Assembly (NCBI GenBank): GCA_944385475.1
Contig: CALWXJ010000056.1
Location: 1 to 64,000, forward strand
Length of the DNA stretch: 64,000 nucleotides
Direction of reading: 5' to 3'
Source of the DNA: an uncultured Oscillospiraceae bacterium
GTDB taxonomy: Bacteria > Bacillota > Clostridia > Oscillospirales > Oscillospiraceae
Numbering within the stretch: the first letter of the stretch is position 1; every line of letters starts with the position of its first letter. Positions 33,658-42,138 of this stretch are shown one piece after another. The notes beneath the pieces were generated by a model that ran no database searches, was not told where the DNA came from, and was given only the letters and a program-made list of their open reading frames with translations. The position numbers and the translations under genes are program-made.

Positions 33658-34518
33658 ATGCTGGATCCTCGCTGGGAGACGTTTTTGGTACTTTGCGAAA
33701 CGATGAATTATACCCGGGCGGCGCAGCGGCTGTGTTTAACACAGCCGGCGGTGACGCATCATATTCACTATCTGGAAGCGCACTATGGCTGCCGGCTTTT
33801 TTCCTATGAGGGAAAGGTCCTGCATCTGACGGAGGCAGGCGTGCGTCTGCAGGAGTTTACCCGCTCCATGGCGTATAATGCGCAGAAAATCGAGGCGGCC
33901 ATGGCGGCAGAGGCGCCTGTCTCCCTGCGGGTGGGGACCTCCAAGACCATTGGGGAGTATGTGATCGCGCCCAAAGTGGAGCGCTTTTTGCAGGCGCACC
34001 CGGAGGCAAACTTCTCCTTACTGGTGGACAATACCCAGGCATTGCTCCGCTCCCTGGAGGAGGGACGGCTGGACTTCGTGCTGGTGGAGGGCTTTTTTGA
34101 GAGCAGCCGGTATGAGACGCGGCTTTTCCGCCGGGAGGATTTTTTCGGCGTCTGCCCCCCGGATCACCGGCTGGCGGGCCGACAGGTGCCTTTGGATGAG
34201 CTGCTGGGAGAGCGGGTGATTCTACGGGAGGTGGGCTCCGGCACCCGGGGAATCTTTGAAGATGCGCTGCGCCGGCAAAACCGCACGCTGCGCAGTTTTG
34301 AAAATGTGGTTGCCATCAGCGACTTTGCCACCATCAAGGCACTGGTAGCGGATGGATTGGGCGTCTCCTTTTTGTATGCGCCGGTGGTGGAGCGGGAACT
34401 TGCCCAGGGGACGCTGGCGCGCTTTGATCTGGCGGGAGCGCCCATGAATGGCGCGTTCTATTTTGTCTGCCTGAAAGACAATCTCTTTGCCAGGGCGTGG
34501 GAGGAGTGGTTGGCATAG
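33658..34518 (+). CDS. LysR-family regulator, YeiH-associated
   Basis: About 286 residues. YTRAAQRLCLTQPAVTHHIHYLE near residue 18 is the DNA-binding helix-turn-helix; the effector domain begins at SLRVGTSKTIGEYV. Three in-frame starts exist (33649, 33652, 33658). I chose 33658 because GGTGAT lies just upstream and the protein then begins MLDPRWETFL, like its paralogue at 3741. It is divergent from the YeiH transporter and probably its activator, in the manner of CysB/YeiE-type regulators. Confidence 0.83.
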   Translation: MLDPRWETFLVLCETMNYTRAAQRLCLTQPAVTHHIHYLEAHYGCRLFSYEGKVLHLTEAGVRLQEFTRSMAYNAQKIEAAMAAEAPVSLRVGTSKTIGEYVIAPKVERFLQAHPEANFSLLVDNTQALLRSLEEGRLDFVLVEGFFESSRYETRLFRREDFFGVCPPDHRLAGRQVPLDELLGERVILREVGSGTRGIFEDALRRQNRTLRSFENVVAISDFATIKALVADGLGVSFLYAPVVERELAQGTLARFDLAGAPMNGAFYFVCLKDNLFARAWEEWLA

Positions 34519-34573
34519 GGCATTCTGGGGCATGGATGCTGCATATAAAAAAACAAACCGGGACCCAGCGCCT

Positions 34574-34612
34574 GCGCATCCGTGGGCGGCCTTGCCGCCC
34601 TGCGGATGCGGG
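34574..34612 (+). terminator. Possible terminator after the LysR gene
   Basis: Nested GC-rich stems, GCATCCG with CGGATGC outside and GGGCGGC with GCCGCCC inside. No good T-run follows, so function is uncertain. Confidence 0.4.
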
Positions 34613-34696
34613 TATACCCTTTTCGGGTAAAGCCGGTCCGGTTTGAGGAAAAAAGGAAGCGGGGGATAATGCCTTTTTTACTATGGGCATAAAAAG

Positions 34697-34732
34697 ACGT
34701 CGGAGCAAGCGATGCAAAGCTTGCTCCGACGT
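34697..34732 (-). terminator. Terminator of tRNA-Leu(CAA)
   Basis: ACGTCGGAGCAAGC / GCTTGCTCCGACGT with an 8-nt loop. On the minus strand it is followed by CTTTTTAT. It abuts the 3' end of the tRNA. Confidence 0.88.
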
Positions 34733-34818
34733 GGTGCCGGTGGTGGGACTCGAACCCACACGGTATCGCTACCAACGGATTTTGAGTCCGTCACGTCTAC
34801 CAATTCCATCACACCGGC
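34732..34818 (-). tRNA. tRNA-Leu (anticodon CAA)
   Basis: On the minus strand: acceptor GCCGGTG, anticodon loop CTCAAAA between ACGGA and TCCGT, a long variable arm, GGTTCGAGTCC T-arm and an encoded CCA. Confidence 0.93.
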
Positions 34819-34833
34819 AAAGTGTGCTTCATT

Positions 34834-34862
34834 ATTATAGCCAATCATATATGGAAATTCAA
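34834..34862 (-). promoter_or_regulatory. Promoter of tRNA-Leu(CAA)
   Basis: On the minus strand TTGAAT, 17 bp, TATAAT, ending about 15 bp before the tRNA. Confidence 0.75.
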
Positions 34863-34934
34863 GCCTTATTTTTTCCTGGGGAAAATATTTTGTATTTCAA
34901 ATACTGCCAAAGGCCAGGAAAAGCCGCTTTCCTC

Positions 34935-34963
34935 TTGTAAAAAGGAGAAAAGAGGAGTACAAT
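34935..34963 (+). promoter_or_regulatory. Promoter of asnS
   Basis: TTGTAA, 17 bp, TACAAT; 50 bp before the start codon. Confidence 0.65.
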
Positions 34964-35013
34964 ATCCATAATTATGCAAAACCAATGCCAATCTTGAAAA
35001 CAGGGGAAGAATC

Positions 35014-36408
35014 ATGAGCTATACGAAAATTGCAGCTATTTTTGCTGACAAAGAGCGGCTGTCCGGGCAACGTGTGACGGTGGGGGGCTGGGCCCGGACC
35101 ATCCGGGACATGAAAAACTTCGGCTTTATTGAAATGAACGACGGCTCTTGCTTCAAAAATCTCCAGGTGGTGATGGAAGCGGGCAGCCTGAAGAATTATA
35201 AGGACATTGCAGCCCAAAATGTGGGGGCGGCGCTGATCATCACAGGCACGGTGGTTCTGACGCCGGAGGCCAAGCAGCCTCTGGAGCTGCGGGCGGAATC
35301 CATCGAGGTGGAGGGTATCTCCACCCCGGACTACCCCCTTCAAAAAAAGCGCCACAGCCTGGAATTTCTCCGGACCATCCAGCATCTGCGGCCCCGGACG
35401 AACCTCTTTTCTGCCACGTTCCGGGTGCGCAGCACGGCGGCTTATGCCATTCACAAGTTCTTCCAGGAGCGGGGATTTGTGTATGTCCACACCCCCCTGA
35501 TCACCGCCAGTGACTGCGAGGGCGCCGGTGAGATGTTCCAGGTGACCACCTTGGATCTGGAAAACGTGCCCAAGAACGAGGATGGGACCGTGGACTACAC
35601 CAAGGATTTCTTCGGCAAGCGGGCCAACCTCACGGTGTCCGGACAGCTCAACGCCGAAAACTTTGCCATGGCCTTCGGCAATGTCTATACCTTCGGGCCT
35701 ACCTTCCGGGCGGAGAATTCCAACACGGCCCGCCACGCCGCGGAGTTTTGGATGATTGAGCCGGAGATGGCCTTTGCGGATCTCACGGACTATATGGATG
35801 TGGCGGAGGATATGATCAAATACATCATCCGCTATGTCATGGAGCATTGCCCCGATGAGATGGATTTCTTCAATGCCTTTGTGGACAAGGGCCTCAAGGA
35901 GCGGCTGGAGCATGTGGCCTCCTCCGACTTCGGGCGGGTGAGCTACACCGAGGCAGTGGAGATCCTGAAGGAGCACAACAATCAGTTTGACTATAAGGTG
36001 GAATGGGGCACGGATCTGCAGACGGAGCACGAGCGGTATTTAACGGAGCAGGTATACAAAAAACCGGTGTTCGTCACGGACTATCCCAAGGAGATCAAGG
36101 CCTTTTATATGCGCCTCAACGACGACGGCAAGACCGTGGCCGCCGCGGACTGCCTGGTGCCGGGTATCGGCGAGATCATTGGCGGCAGCCAGCGTGAAGA
36201 GCGGTTGGAGATCCTGGAGAGCCGCATTCAGGAGCTGGGGATGAATCCGAAGGACTACTGGTGGTACTGTGACCTGCGGCGCTATGGCTCCTGCCGTCAT
36301 GCGGGGTATGGCCTGGGCTTTGAGCGGATGGTGATGTATTTGACCGGCGTATCCAACATCCGGGATGTGGAGCTACACCCCCGTACTGTGGGCAACGCCG
36401 ACTTTTAA
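35014..36408 (+). CDS. asnS: Asparaginyl-tRNA synthetase
   Basis: 464 residues, class IIb. Residues 15-110 form the OB-fold anticodon-binding domain ([26 protein letters not shown]). The catalytic core has motif 2 around [23 protein letters not shown] and motif 3 around [15 protein letters not shown]. The form RAENSNTxRH and the absence of an aspartate-specific insertion favour AsnRS over AspRS. It attaches Asn to tRNA-Asn in the cytoplasm. Single gene with its own promoter and terminator. Confidence 0.94.
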   Translation: MSYTKIAAIFADKERLSGQRVTVGGWARTIRDMKNFGFIEMNDGSCFKNLQVVMEAGSLKNYKDIAAQNVGAALIITGTVVLTPEAKQPLELRAESIEVEGISTPDYPLQKKRHSLEFLRTIQHLRPRTNLFSATFRVRSTAAYAIHKFFQERGFVYVHTPLITASDCEGAGEMFQVTTLDLENVPKNEDGTVDYTKDFFGKRANLTVSGQLNAENFAMAFGNVYTFGPTFRAENSNTARHAAEFWMIEPEMAFADLTDYMDVAEDMIKYIIRYVMEHCPDEMDFFNAFVDKGLKERLEHVASSDFGRVSYTEAVEILKEHNNQFDYKVEWGTDLQTEHERYLTEQVYKKPVFVTDYPKEIKAFYMRLNDDGKTVAAADCLVPGIGEIIGGSQREERLEILESRIQELGMNPKDYWWYCDLRRYGSCRHAGYGLGFERMVMYLTGVSNIRDVELHPRTVGNADF

Positions 36409-36480
36409 AGGCGTATTTCCGGCGCCAACAGCGGCCTATTTTCGGAAAAACCGGGAAAAAGCGGGAAAAAGCGATATGGA

Positions 36481-36516
36481 AAAGGTCGGCATGGCACAGC
36501 CATGCCGGCCTTTTTT
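36481..36516 (+). terminator. Terminator of asnS
   Basis: AAAGGTCGGCATGGC / GCCATGCCGGCCTTT with a three-base loop, followed by a T-run. Confidence 0.9.
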
Positions 36517-36569
36517 GCGCAGTTTCTCCATACTGCATCCGTCTGGAAAGGGCCTTGGCTCGGAAAAGG

Positions 36570-38864
36570 TCACTGTGTGAGGGTGAAGCGGAATAGGACG
36601 CCCATATCTGTATTTTCTGCAGAGCAGGTTCCGCCGTGGAGCTGGATGATGCTCCTGGCAATGGCAAGACCCAGACCGGTGCCCCCCTCAGGGCGGGACT
36701 CCTCCGCCCGGTAGAAGGTGTCCCACACCTTGTCTAAGACCTCCTGGGGAAGGGGAGAGCACTGATTTTCTACGCTGAAGGATATTTTACCCCTGCTGTT
36801 TTGGATCCGCACCCGGATTTTTCCCCCAACAGGGGTGTATTTGACGGCGTTTGTGGCAAAGTTTTCGATCACCTGGGTGATGCGGCTTTCGTCCACAGTC
36901 ACTGTGAAGTCCTCTGGAAACTGGTATGTAATTTGGAGATTTTTGGTCTGAGCCGCCCGCTCCAGCTTTTCAAAGACGGAACGGGTGATGCGGATCAGGG
37001 AGCACGGATCCCGGGAGAGCTTTACCTTCCCCGCCTCCAGGCGGGACAGGTCCAGCATCTCCAGCACCATGCTGTCCATCCGCTGTGTCTCGGAGAGGAT
37101 CACCTGGAGGTACTTGTCCCGCTTGTCCTCGGCGATGCGCTCCTGGAGCCCCTCGGCATAGCTGTGGATCACCGCCAGGGGCGTTTTCAGCTCATGGGCG
37201 ATGTTGGAGGTCATCTGCCGGCGGTTTTCCTCGGCGTCCCTGGCGTATTTCAGGGCGGCGTTAAGACGGGCAATCTCATTTTTGCGCATACGGCGCAGGT
37301 CGTTCCACTGCTCATAGGCCCGGATGAGGCGCTGGGCCTCCCGCCACATTTCCGACTTGCCCTCCGGATGGTACAAAAGTTCTCCGCCGTTTTCCATGGC
37401 TCGGATCACATTCTCCATGGGCTGGGTGAGATTTTTCCGGATCTGGCCCTGCACGGCAGCCACCAGCGCCAGGGCGATGAGCCCTGTGACGATGTAGATG
37501 TTCCGCAGGGCACTGACCGCGCAGGCAAGGGGGTTGCTGCGGATGGCGGTGATGAGGATCAGCTCTGTCTCCGGCGTTTCCCCCATGTCCCCCTCAAACC
37601 TGGCGTAGTCGGCATAGCGCCACCCGCTGAAGACCAGCAGCTCCGTAAGACCATACTTGCTCATGGAGCGGAAGGTATTGCTGGAGGAATAAATATCTCC
37701 CTTGGGGGGGAAGTCCAGCTCTTTTGTCAGGGCGGCCAGGCTTTCGTATGTCATGCCCTCGTAAGTGAGGGGCTCTGCTTCGTACGTCCACATCTCCGGG
37801 TACTGGATGTAGACTGTGACCAGATCTTCGCCCTGGTACGCTCCGCCCCGGTCAAACAGGGTTTGCCAGTCCAAAAGGCCGGTACGGTCCACGCCGGAGA
37901 CGGTATAGGCGTAGCTGCTCTCCCCTGTGGAGAATGCATCGGTACTCTCCAATACCTGGTGGATCTGGGTGTCGGTGACATATTCCAGGGTGCGGGGCAG
38001 CAGCTCATTGCCGGAGAAGGTCCCCGTGACCCGGAGGGCTGACAGGGCATAGAGGTTGTGGGCGGCGGCATACATGGCGCGGATCATACGGTAGGGGTCA
38101 TCCTCTGGGTTTTCGGCGTCTTTTCCCTGGCTCATGTCCATCCAGCCGTAATGGAGCCCGGAGGCGGAGTCCTTCCCGGCATCCCACTCCGCCTGGGTGT
38201 AGTAGGTGAAAAAGAGCACGTCTTCATCGCTGCTGTGGAGGAGGTTTCCCGCTCCGTCATAGAACAGCACCGCCGTCTCCATGGGATAGCGGACATCCCG
38301 GATGAGTTTGGAGCCCTGCTGGGAGTAGGATCCGTACGCCCCCTGGCTGGAAGAATATCTGGACGCGTTTTGAGAGATGGCCCGCAGTGCGCTCCACTCC
38401 AGGACGTCCGGGCGCTGATACTGATAGCCGTAGCGGCTGAAACTGGGATCGTAAAAGTCCCCCAGCATGCCGGAGCGGTCCACGGTGTCCGGAAAATCGT
38501 AGCTCACGGCATACAGTTGGTCAAAGATCTCCTGGGCGGTGACCGCGGTGAGGCAGCCCATGGAGACAAGCCACGTCCCCAGGATGGAGAGGGCCAGCAG
38601 GGCGGCAATGACCGGGGTGGAGCGTGGGAGTTGCCGCTCCTTTTTCCCTCTCCGCAGCCATCCGATCAACAAGATCAGGTCGCTGAGGAGCATCTTTCCG
38701 ATCCCCTGGAAAAGGCTGTTTCGCACCAGCTGCACCATCACGGCCTCTCCCTCATAATGAGAGAGCAGATCCTGGCCGATGACAAAATAGTGAAAGAAGT
38801 CCATGCCCGCCCAGATCAGCAGCGCCCCGGCGGCAATGTAGTATCCTTTGGAGATCTGTTTCAT
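36570..38864 (-). CDS. Sensor histidine kinase with large extracellular domain
   Basis: About 764 residues. Two N-terminal helices (11-30 and 50-110 region), a long extracytoplasmic segment of roughly 350 residues rich in Tyr, Ser and Asp, and a further helix near 455-475 (LRNIYIVTGLIALALVAAV). A short linker leads to HisKA (SNIAHELKTPLAVIHSYAEG, phospho-His in HELKTP). The ATPase domain follows with FATNAVKYTPVGG and GGTGLGLAIARSI. A GTG at 38870 is possible, but the ATG at 38864 has GGAGGGG upstream. It phosphorylates the adjacent response regulator. The stimulus is unknown. Confidence 0.88.
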   Translation of the reverse strand: MKQISKGYYIAAGALLIWAGMDFFHYFVIGQDLLSHYEGEAVMVQLVRNSLFQGIGKMLLSDLILLIGWLRRGKKERQLPRSTPVIAALLALSILGTWLVSMGCLTAVTAQEIFDQLYAVSYDFPDTVDRSGMLGDFYDPSFSRYGYQYQRPDVLEWSALRAISQNASRYSSSQGAYGSYSQQGSKLIRDVRYPMETAVLFYDGAGNLLHSSDEDVLFFTYYTQAEWDAGKDSASGLHYGWMDMSQGKDAENPEDDPYRMIRAMYAAAHNLYALSALRVTGTFSGNELLPRTLEYVTDTQIHQVLESTDAFSTGESSYAYTVSGVDRTGLLDWQTLFDRGGAYQGEDLVTVYIQYPEMWTYEAEPLTYEGMTYESLAALTKELDFPPKGDIYSSSNTFRSMSKYGLTELLVFSGWRYADYARFEGDMGETPETELILITAIRSNPLACAVSALRNIYIVTGLIALALVAAVQGQIRKNLTQPMENVIRAMENGGELLYHPEGKSEMWREAQRLIRAYEQWNDLRRMRKNEIARLNAALKYARDAEENRRQMTSNIAHELKTPLAVIHSYAEGLQERIAEDKRDKYLQVILSETQRMDSMVLEMLDLSRLEAGKVKLSRDPCSLIRITRSVFEKLERAAQTKNLQITYQFPEDFTVTVDESRITQVIENFATNAVKYTPVGGKIRVRIQNSRGKISFSVENQCSPLPQEVLDKVWDTFYRAEESRPEGGTGLGLAIARSIIQLHGGTCSAENTDMGVLFRFTLTQ

Positions 38865-38866
38865 CC

Positions 38867-39538
38867 TCACCCCTCCAGCCGGTAGCCCGCCTTGATGACG
38901 GTCTTGATGCAGGAGGCGTGTTCTCCCAGCTTTTCCCGCAGGCGCTTGATGTGGGTGTCCACCGCACGGCTCTCCCCCTCGTAATCATAGCCCCAGCATT
39001 TCACCAGCAGCTGTTCCCGGCTCATCACCAGGTTCTTGTTTTGCATGAGGCAGCGCAGAAGAGAGAACTCCTTGGGGGTCAGGACCACCTCCCGTTTGCC
39101 CGCCAGGACGATTCTCGCAGTCAGATCCAGGGTAATGCCACCGGCCTCCATCCGTTGGCCGGTGAGGACATTGCGCTGGTTGCGCTTGATCAGGGCCACG
39201 GTTTTGGCATAGAGGACCGACATGATAAAGGGCTTGGTCACATAATCGTCCGCCCCCAGTTCGTAGCCTAAAAGCTTGTCCTCCTCATCAGAAAGGGCGG
39301 TGAGAAGGATAATGGGCACATCGTTTTCCCTGCGTACCGCCCGGCACACGGAGAGGCCGTCCAGCTGGGGCATCATGATGTCCAGCAGCACCGCGTCAAA
39401 TGCTTCCTCCTCCAGCAGGTCCAGGGCCTGCCGGCCATTGGCTGCCTGAACGGGCAGGTCCCCCTTGCTGGCGAAGTAGTCGCAAAGGACCTCCCGCAGC
39501 TTGCGCTCATCCTCTACAATCAGGATCCGGTTGTTCAT
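38867..39538 (-). CDS. OmpR/PhoB-family response regulator
   Basis: 223 residues. The receiver domain has the acidic pair ED (residues 9-10), phospho-acceptor Asp53 in LLDIMMPQLDG, Thr in LLTALSDEED and Lys in VTKPF. The C-terminal winged helix carries LTPKEFSLLRCLMQNKN and RAVDTHIKRLREKLG. First gene of a two-gene operon; its stop lies next to the kinase start. Targets are not visible nearby. Confidence 0.92.
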   Translation of the reverse strand: MNNRILIVEDERKLREVLCDYFASKGDLPVQAANGRQALDLLEEEAFDAVLLDIMMPQLDGLSVCRAVRRENDVPIILLTALSDEEDKLLGYELGADDYVTKPFIMSVLYAKTVALIKRNQRNVLTGQRMEAGGITLDLTARIVLAGKREVVLTPKEFSLLRCLMQNKNLVMSREQLLVKCWGYDYEGESRAVDTHIKRLREKLGEHASCIKTVIKAGYRLEG

Positions 39539-39775
39539 CCCGCACCCCTCCTTTCCCCTTTACCATACAGAGCCCGTTTGTACTCTTTGTGTCAATTCTG
39601 CAAGTAATTGCAATGGATACGCCCATTATACCCCAATTGCCCTGGCCCTGTCACGGTCCTTTTTCCAGGGCGCAGGGAAGGGGTATCTTTGGAGAGAATC
39701 CGTTTCCTTTATAGGGGAAATCTTGTTTTAAATAATATAATGATTAAAATGGTTTTTATAATAGCAGATCCTTCG

Positions 39776-39805
39776 TTGACGAAAGCGGGAAAATTATGCT
39801 ATACT
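39776..39805 (+). promoter_or_regulatory. Promoter of the Lrp-family gene
   Basis: TTGACG, 18 bp, TATACT; 30 bp before the start codon. Confidence 0.65.
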
Positions 39806-39835
39806 CCCGGTTAGAACGGGGAAAGGAGAATGCCC

Positions 39836-40318
39836 ATGTATGCCCTGGACGCCATTGACCGGAAAATTGTGCAGATCCTGCAGCAGGATGCCCGGACCTC
39901 GGTGAAGGACATTGCCCAGGAGGTGCAGCTGTCCTCCCCGGCGGTTTCGGCACGGATGGAGCGCCTGGAACGGCGGGGGATCATCACAGGATATCACGCC
40001 GCGGTGAACTGCGAGATGTTCGGATACCAGATCAAGGCCTTCATCAACCTGGAGATGGAGCCCTATCAGCAAAAGGAGTTTTATCCCTTTATCCGGTCTG
40101 TCCCCAATGTGGTGGAGTGCTGCCATGTGACGGGGGACTATGCCATGCTCATCCAGGTGGTGTTCCACACCACCATGCAGCTGGAGGGGTTTATCAGTGA
40201 ACTGCAGCGGTTTGGAAGGACCAATACCCTGATCGTATTTTCCACCGCCGTGGAGCACCGGGATATCCCTATCGGCGGGATGGAGACGGAGGAAGAGCCC
40301 CCAAAAACGACACCTTGA
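39836..40318 (+). CDS. Lrp/AsnC-family regulator
   Basis: About 160 residues. Residues 1-60 are the helix-turn-helix (LDAIDRKIVQILQQDARTSVKDIA, then VSARMERLERRGII). Residues 65-145 form the RAM ligand-binding domain (IKAFINLEME, CCHVTGDYAMLIQV). Start: ATG at 39836, since AAGGAG lies seven bases upstream; the ATG at 39830 is too close to it. Such regulators sense an amino acid. The next gene is a glycine-riboswitch-controlled amino acid symporter, but the two have separate promoters. Confidence 0.9.
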   Translation: MYALDAIDRKIVQILQQDARTSVKDIAQEVQLSSPAVSARMERLERRGIITGYHAAVNCEMFGYQIKAFINLEMEPYQQKEFYPFIRSVPNVVECCHVTGDYAMLIQVVFHTTMQLEGFISELQRFGRTNTLIVFSTAVEHRDIPIGGMETEEEPPKTTP

Positions 40319-40423
40319 CGGGGGGCAGCCCCGCACAGCGGGAGAATTTATGTAAAAAAGAGAGTTGACTTCCTGCTGCGGACATGGTAAGGTATCCCTT
40401 GTAAATTCATATTGGCAAACGAA

Positions 40424-40588
40424 GTTCTTAGGAAAAAGCCGATGGCTTACCGAAGGAGTAACACTCTCAGGTGCCCGGAAACGGGCGGGGACTAAGAATG
40501 GATGTGGCTCTGGAGAATCCCCGTAAGGGGTACCGAAGGTGCAAGGCGGCTGTGGGCCGCTGAATCTCTCAGGTCAAAGGACAGAGTA
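40424..40588 (+). ncRNA. Tandem glycine riboswitch
   Basis: Two consecutive aptamers. The first spans about 40424-40499: P1 TTCTTAG with CTAAGAA, and the core ACCGAAGGAGTAA followed by CTCTCAGGTGCCC. The second spans about 40507-40588: P1 CTCTG with CAGAG, and the core ACCGAAGGTGCAA followed by ATCTCTCAGGTCAAAGGACAGAG. These conserved core strings are diagnostic of the gcvT-type glycine aptamer. It lies upstream of a sodium/amino-acid symporter gene and controls it with the terminator that follows. Confidence 0.95.
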
Positions 40589-40633
40589 TACAGGCGAAGT
40601 TTCCGCCTGCACGCTTTTGCGCCCATTCTCCGG

Positions 40634-40662
40634 AGCGGCTGGCTTTTGCCAGCCGCTTGTTT
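40634..40662 (+). terminator. Expression platform terminator of the glycine riboswitch
   Basis: AGCGGCTGGC / GCCAGCCGCT around TTTT, followed by TGTTTG, 20 bp before the symporter start. The T-tract is modest. Whether glycine turns the gene on or off cannot be read with confidence. Confidence 0.7.
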
Positions 40663-40683
40663 GCTGGTCAAAAGGAGAGGGTT

Positions 40684-42126
40684 ATGATGGATCAAGTAAT
40701 GGAGACGGTGGGGGCGGTCAGCGCGGCACTGCTGCCGGTGGTACAGAAGATCAATGCCTATTTGTCGGACTACATTTTGGTATTTTTGCTCATTGGTGTG
40801 GGGCTGGTGTATTCCATCCGCACCCGGTTTGTCCAGGTGCGCTGCTTTGGAGAGGGGATGCGCAGGGTCTTTGGCAGCTTGTCCCTTCACGGCGGGCGCC
40901 ATGAAAGCGGCATGAGCTCTTTCCAGGCGCTGGCCACGGCCATTGCCGCCCAGGTGGGCACGGGCAATATCGTAGGCGCCTCCGGCGCCATTCTCACCGG
41001 CGGACCCGGCGCCATTTTCTGGATGTGGGTCATTGCCTTTTTCGGAATGGCTACTATTTATGCCGAGGCCACGCTGGCCCAGCAGACCCGGATCCGGGAT
41101 AAGAATGGGAATATCCTGGGCGGGCCTGTCTACTACATTACCACTGCCTTCCGGGGCGCCTTCGGGAAATTTTTGGCGGGTTTCTTTGCCGTGGCCATCA
41201 TCCTGGCCCTGGGCTTTATGGGCTGCATGGTCCAATCCAACTCCATCGGCTCCACGTTTGAAACCGCCTTTGGGATCCCCTCCTGGGTGATGGGGATCGT
41301 GCTGGTGGTGATCTGCGCCGTAATTTTCTTGGGTGGGGTGCAGCGTCTGGCCTCTGTGTGCGAAAAGCTGGTGCCGGTGATGGCCTGCGTCTTTTTGGTG
41401 GGCGCCGTGTTCATCTTGGTGGTCCGGCTGCGCTACCTCCCCGCTACCTTTGCCATGATCTTTCAATACGCCTTTGCTCCTCAGGCCATTATCGGCGGCG
41501 GATTCGGCTATGCGCTGAAAACCGCTATCAGCCAGGGTGCCAAGCGGGGCCTTTTCTCCAATGAGGCAGTTATGGGCTCCACGCCCCACGCTCACGCCCA
41601 GGCCAATGTCAAAGAGCCCCATGAGCAGGGTGTGGTGGCTATGGTGGGCGTCTTTATCGACACCTTTGTGGTGCTGACCCTCAATGCCCTGGTGATCATC
41701 TCTACGCTCTATACCCCCTCCGGGATTCTTGCAGAGGGCTATACGGACGCTGTTGCCGCCACCATCGACAAGACCAATTTGGCCCAGACGGCCTTTGGCA
41801 GCGTCATGACCCCGGAGCTTGGCTCTGCCTTTGTGGCGGTGTGCCTGTTCTTCTTCGCCTTTTCCACCATCCTGGGGTGGAATCTGTTTGGAAAGATCAA
41901 CGCGCTGTATCTCTTTGGGAAAAAGTCCCCCAAAGCCTGTACGGTGATTTATACGGTGATCGCTCTGGTGTTTATCTTCCTGGGCACCCTTACCTCCAGC
42001 GACCTGGTTTGGGAGCTGACGGATATGTTCAACAACCTTATGGTGATTCCCAACGCCATTGCTCTGCTGGCCCTGACGGGGATGGTCCTCAAGACCACCC
42101 ACGGCGTCCAGAGGGCCGGGAAGTAA
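40684..42126 (+). CDS. Sodium:alanine/glycine symporter (AGCS family)
   Basis: About 480 residues with 11-12 membrane helices. ALATAIAAQVGTGNIVGASGAILTGGPGAIFWMW near residue 80 is the family's sodium- and substrate-binding stretch; GLFSNEAVMGSTPHAHA near 295 and the TILGWNLFGKINALYLFG segment near 400 are also typical. Imports glycine or alanine with sodium, as expected from the glycine riboswitch ahead of it. Two adjacent ATGs (40684, 40687) follow AAAGGAGAGG. Confidence 0.93.
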   Translation: MMDQVMETVGAVSAALLPVVQKINAYLSDYILVFLLIGVGLVYSIRTRFVQVRCFGEGMRRVFGSLSLHGGRHESGMSSFQALATAIAAQVGTGNIVGASGAILTGGPGAIFWMWVIAFFGMATIYAEATLAQQTRIRDKNGNILGGPVYYITTAFRGAFGKFLAGFFAVAIILALGFMGCMVQSNSIGSTFETAFGIPSWVMGIVLVVICAVIFLGGVQRLASVCEKLVPVMACVFLVGAVFILVVRLRYLPATFAMIFQYAFAPQAIIGGGFGYALKTAISQGAKRGLFSNEAVMGSTPHAHAQANVKEPHEQGVVAMVGVFIDTFVVLTLNALVIISTLYTPSGILAEGYTDAVAATIDKTNLAQTAFGSVMTPELGSAFVAVCLFFFAFSTILGWNLFGKINALYLFGKKSPKACTVIYTVIALVFIFLGTLTSSDLVWELTDMFNNLMVIPNAIALLALTGMVLKTTHGVQRAGK

Positions 42127-42138
42127 CGCCATTCTCAA

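Noticed and set aside
36570..39538. Vancomycin-type or sporulation-specific assignment of the two-component system
   Set aside because: No target or neighbouring resistance genes; sequence supports only a generic OmpR-type system.
40492..42138. 548-codon antisense frame over the AGCS symporter gene
   Set aside because: Composition is Gly/His/Asp-rich shadow sequence of a membrane protein gene; the riboswitch and symporter on the plus strand explain the region.
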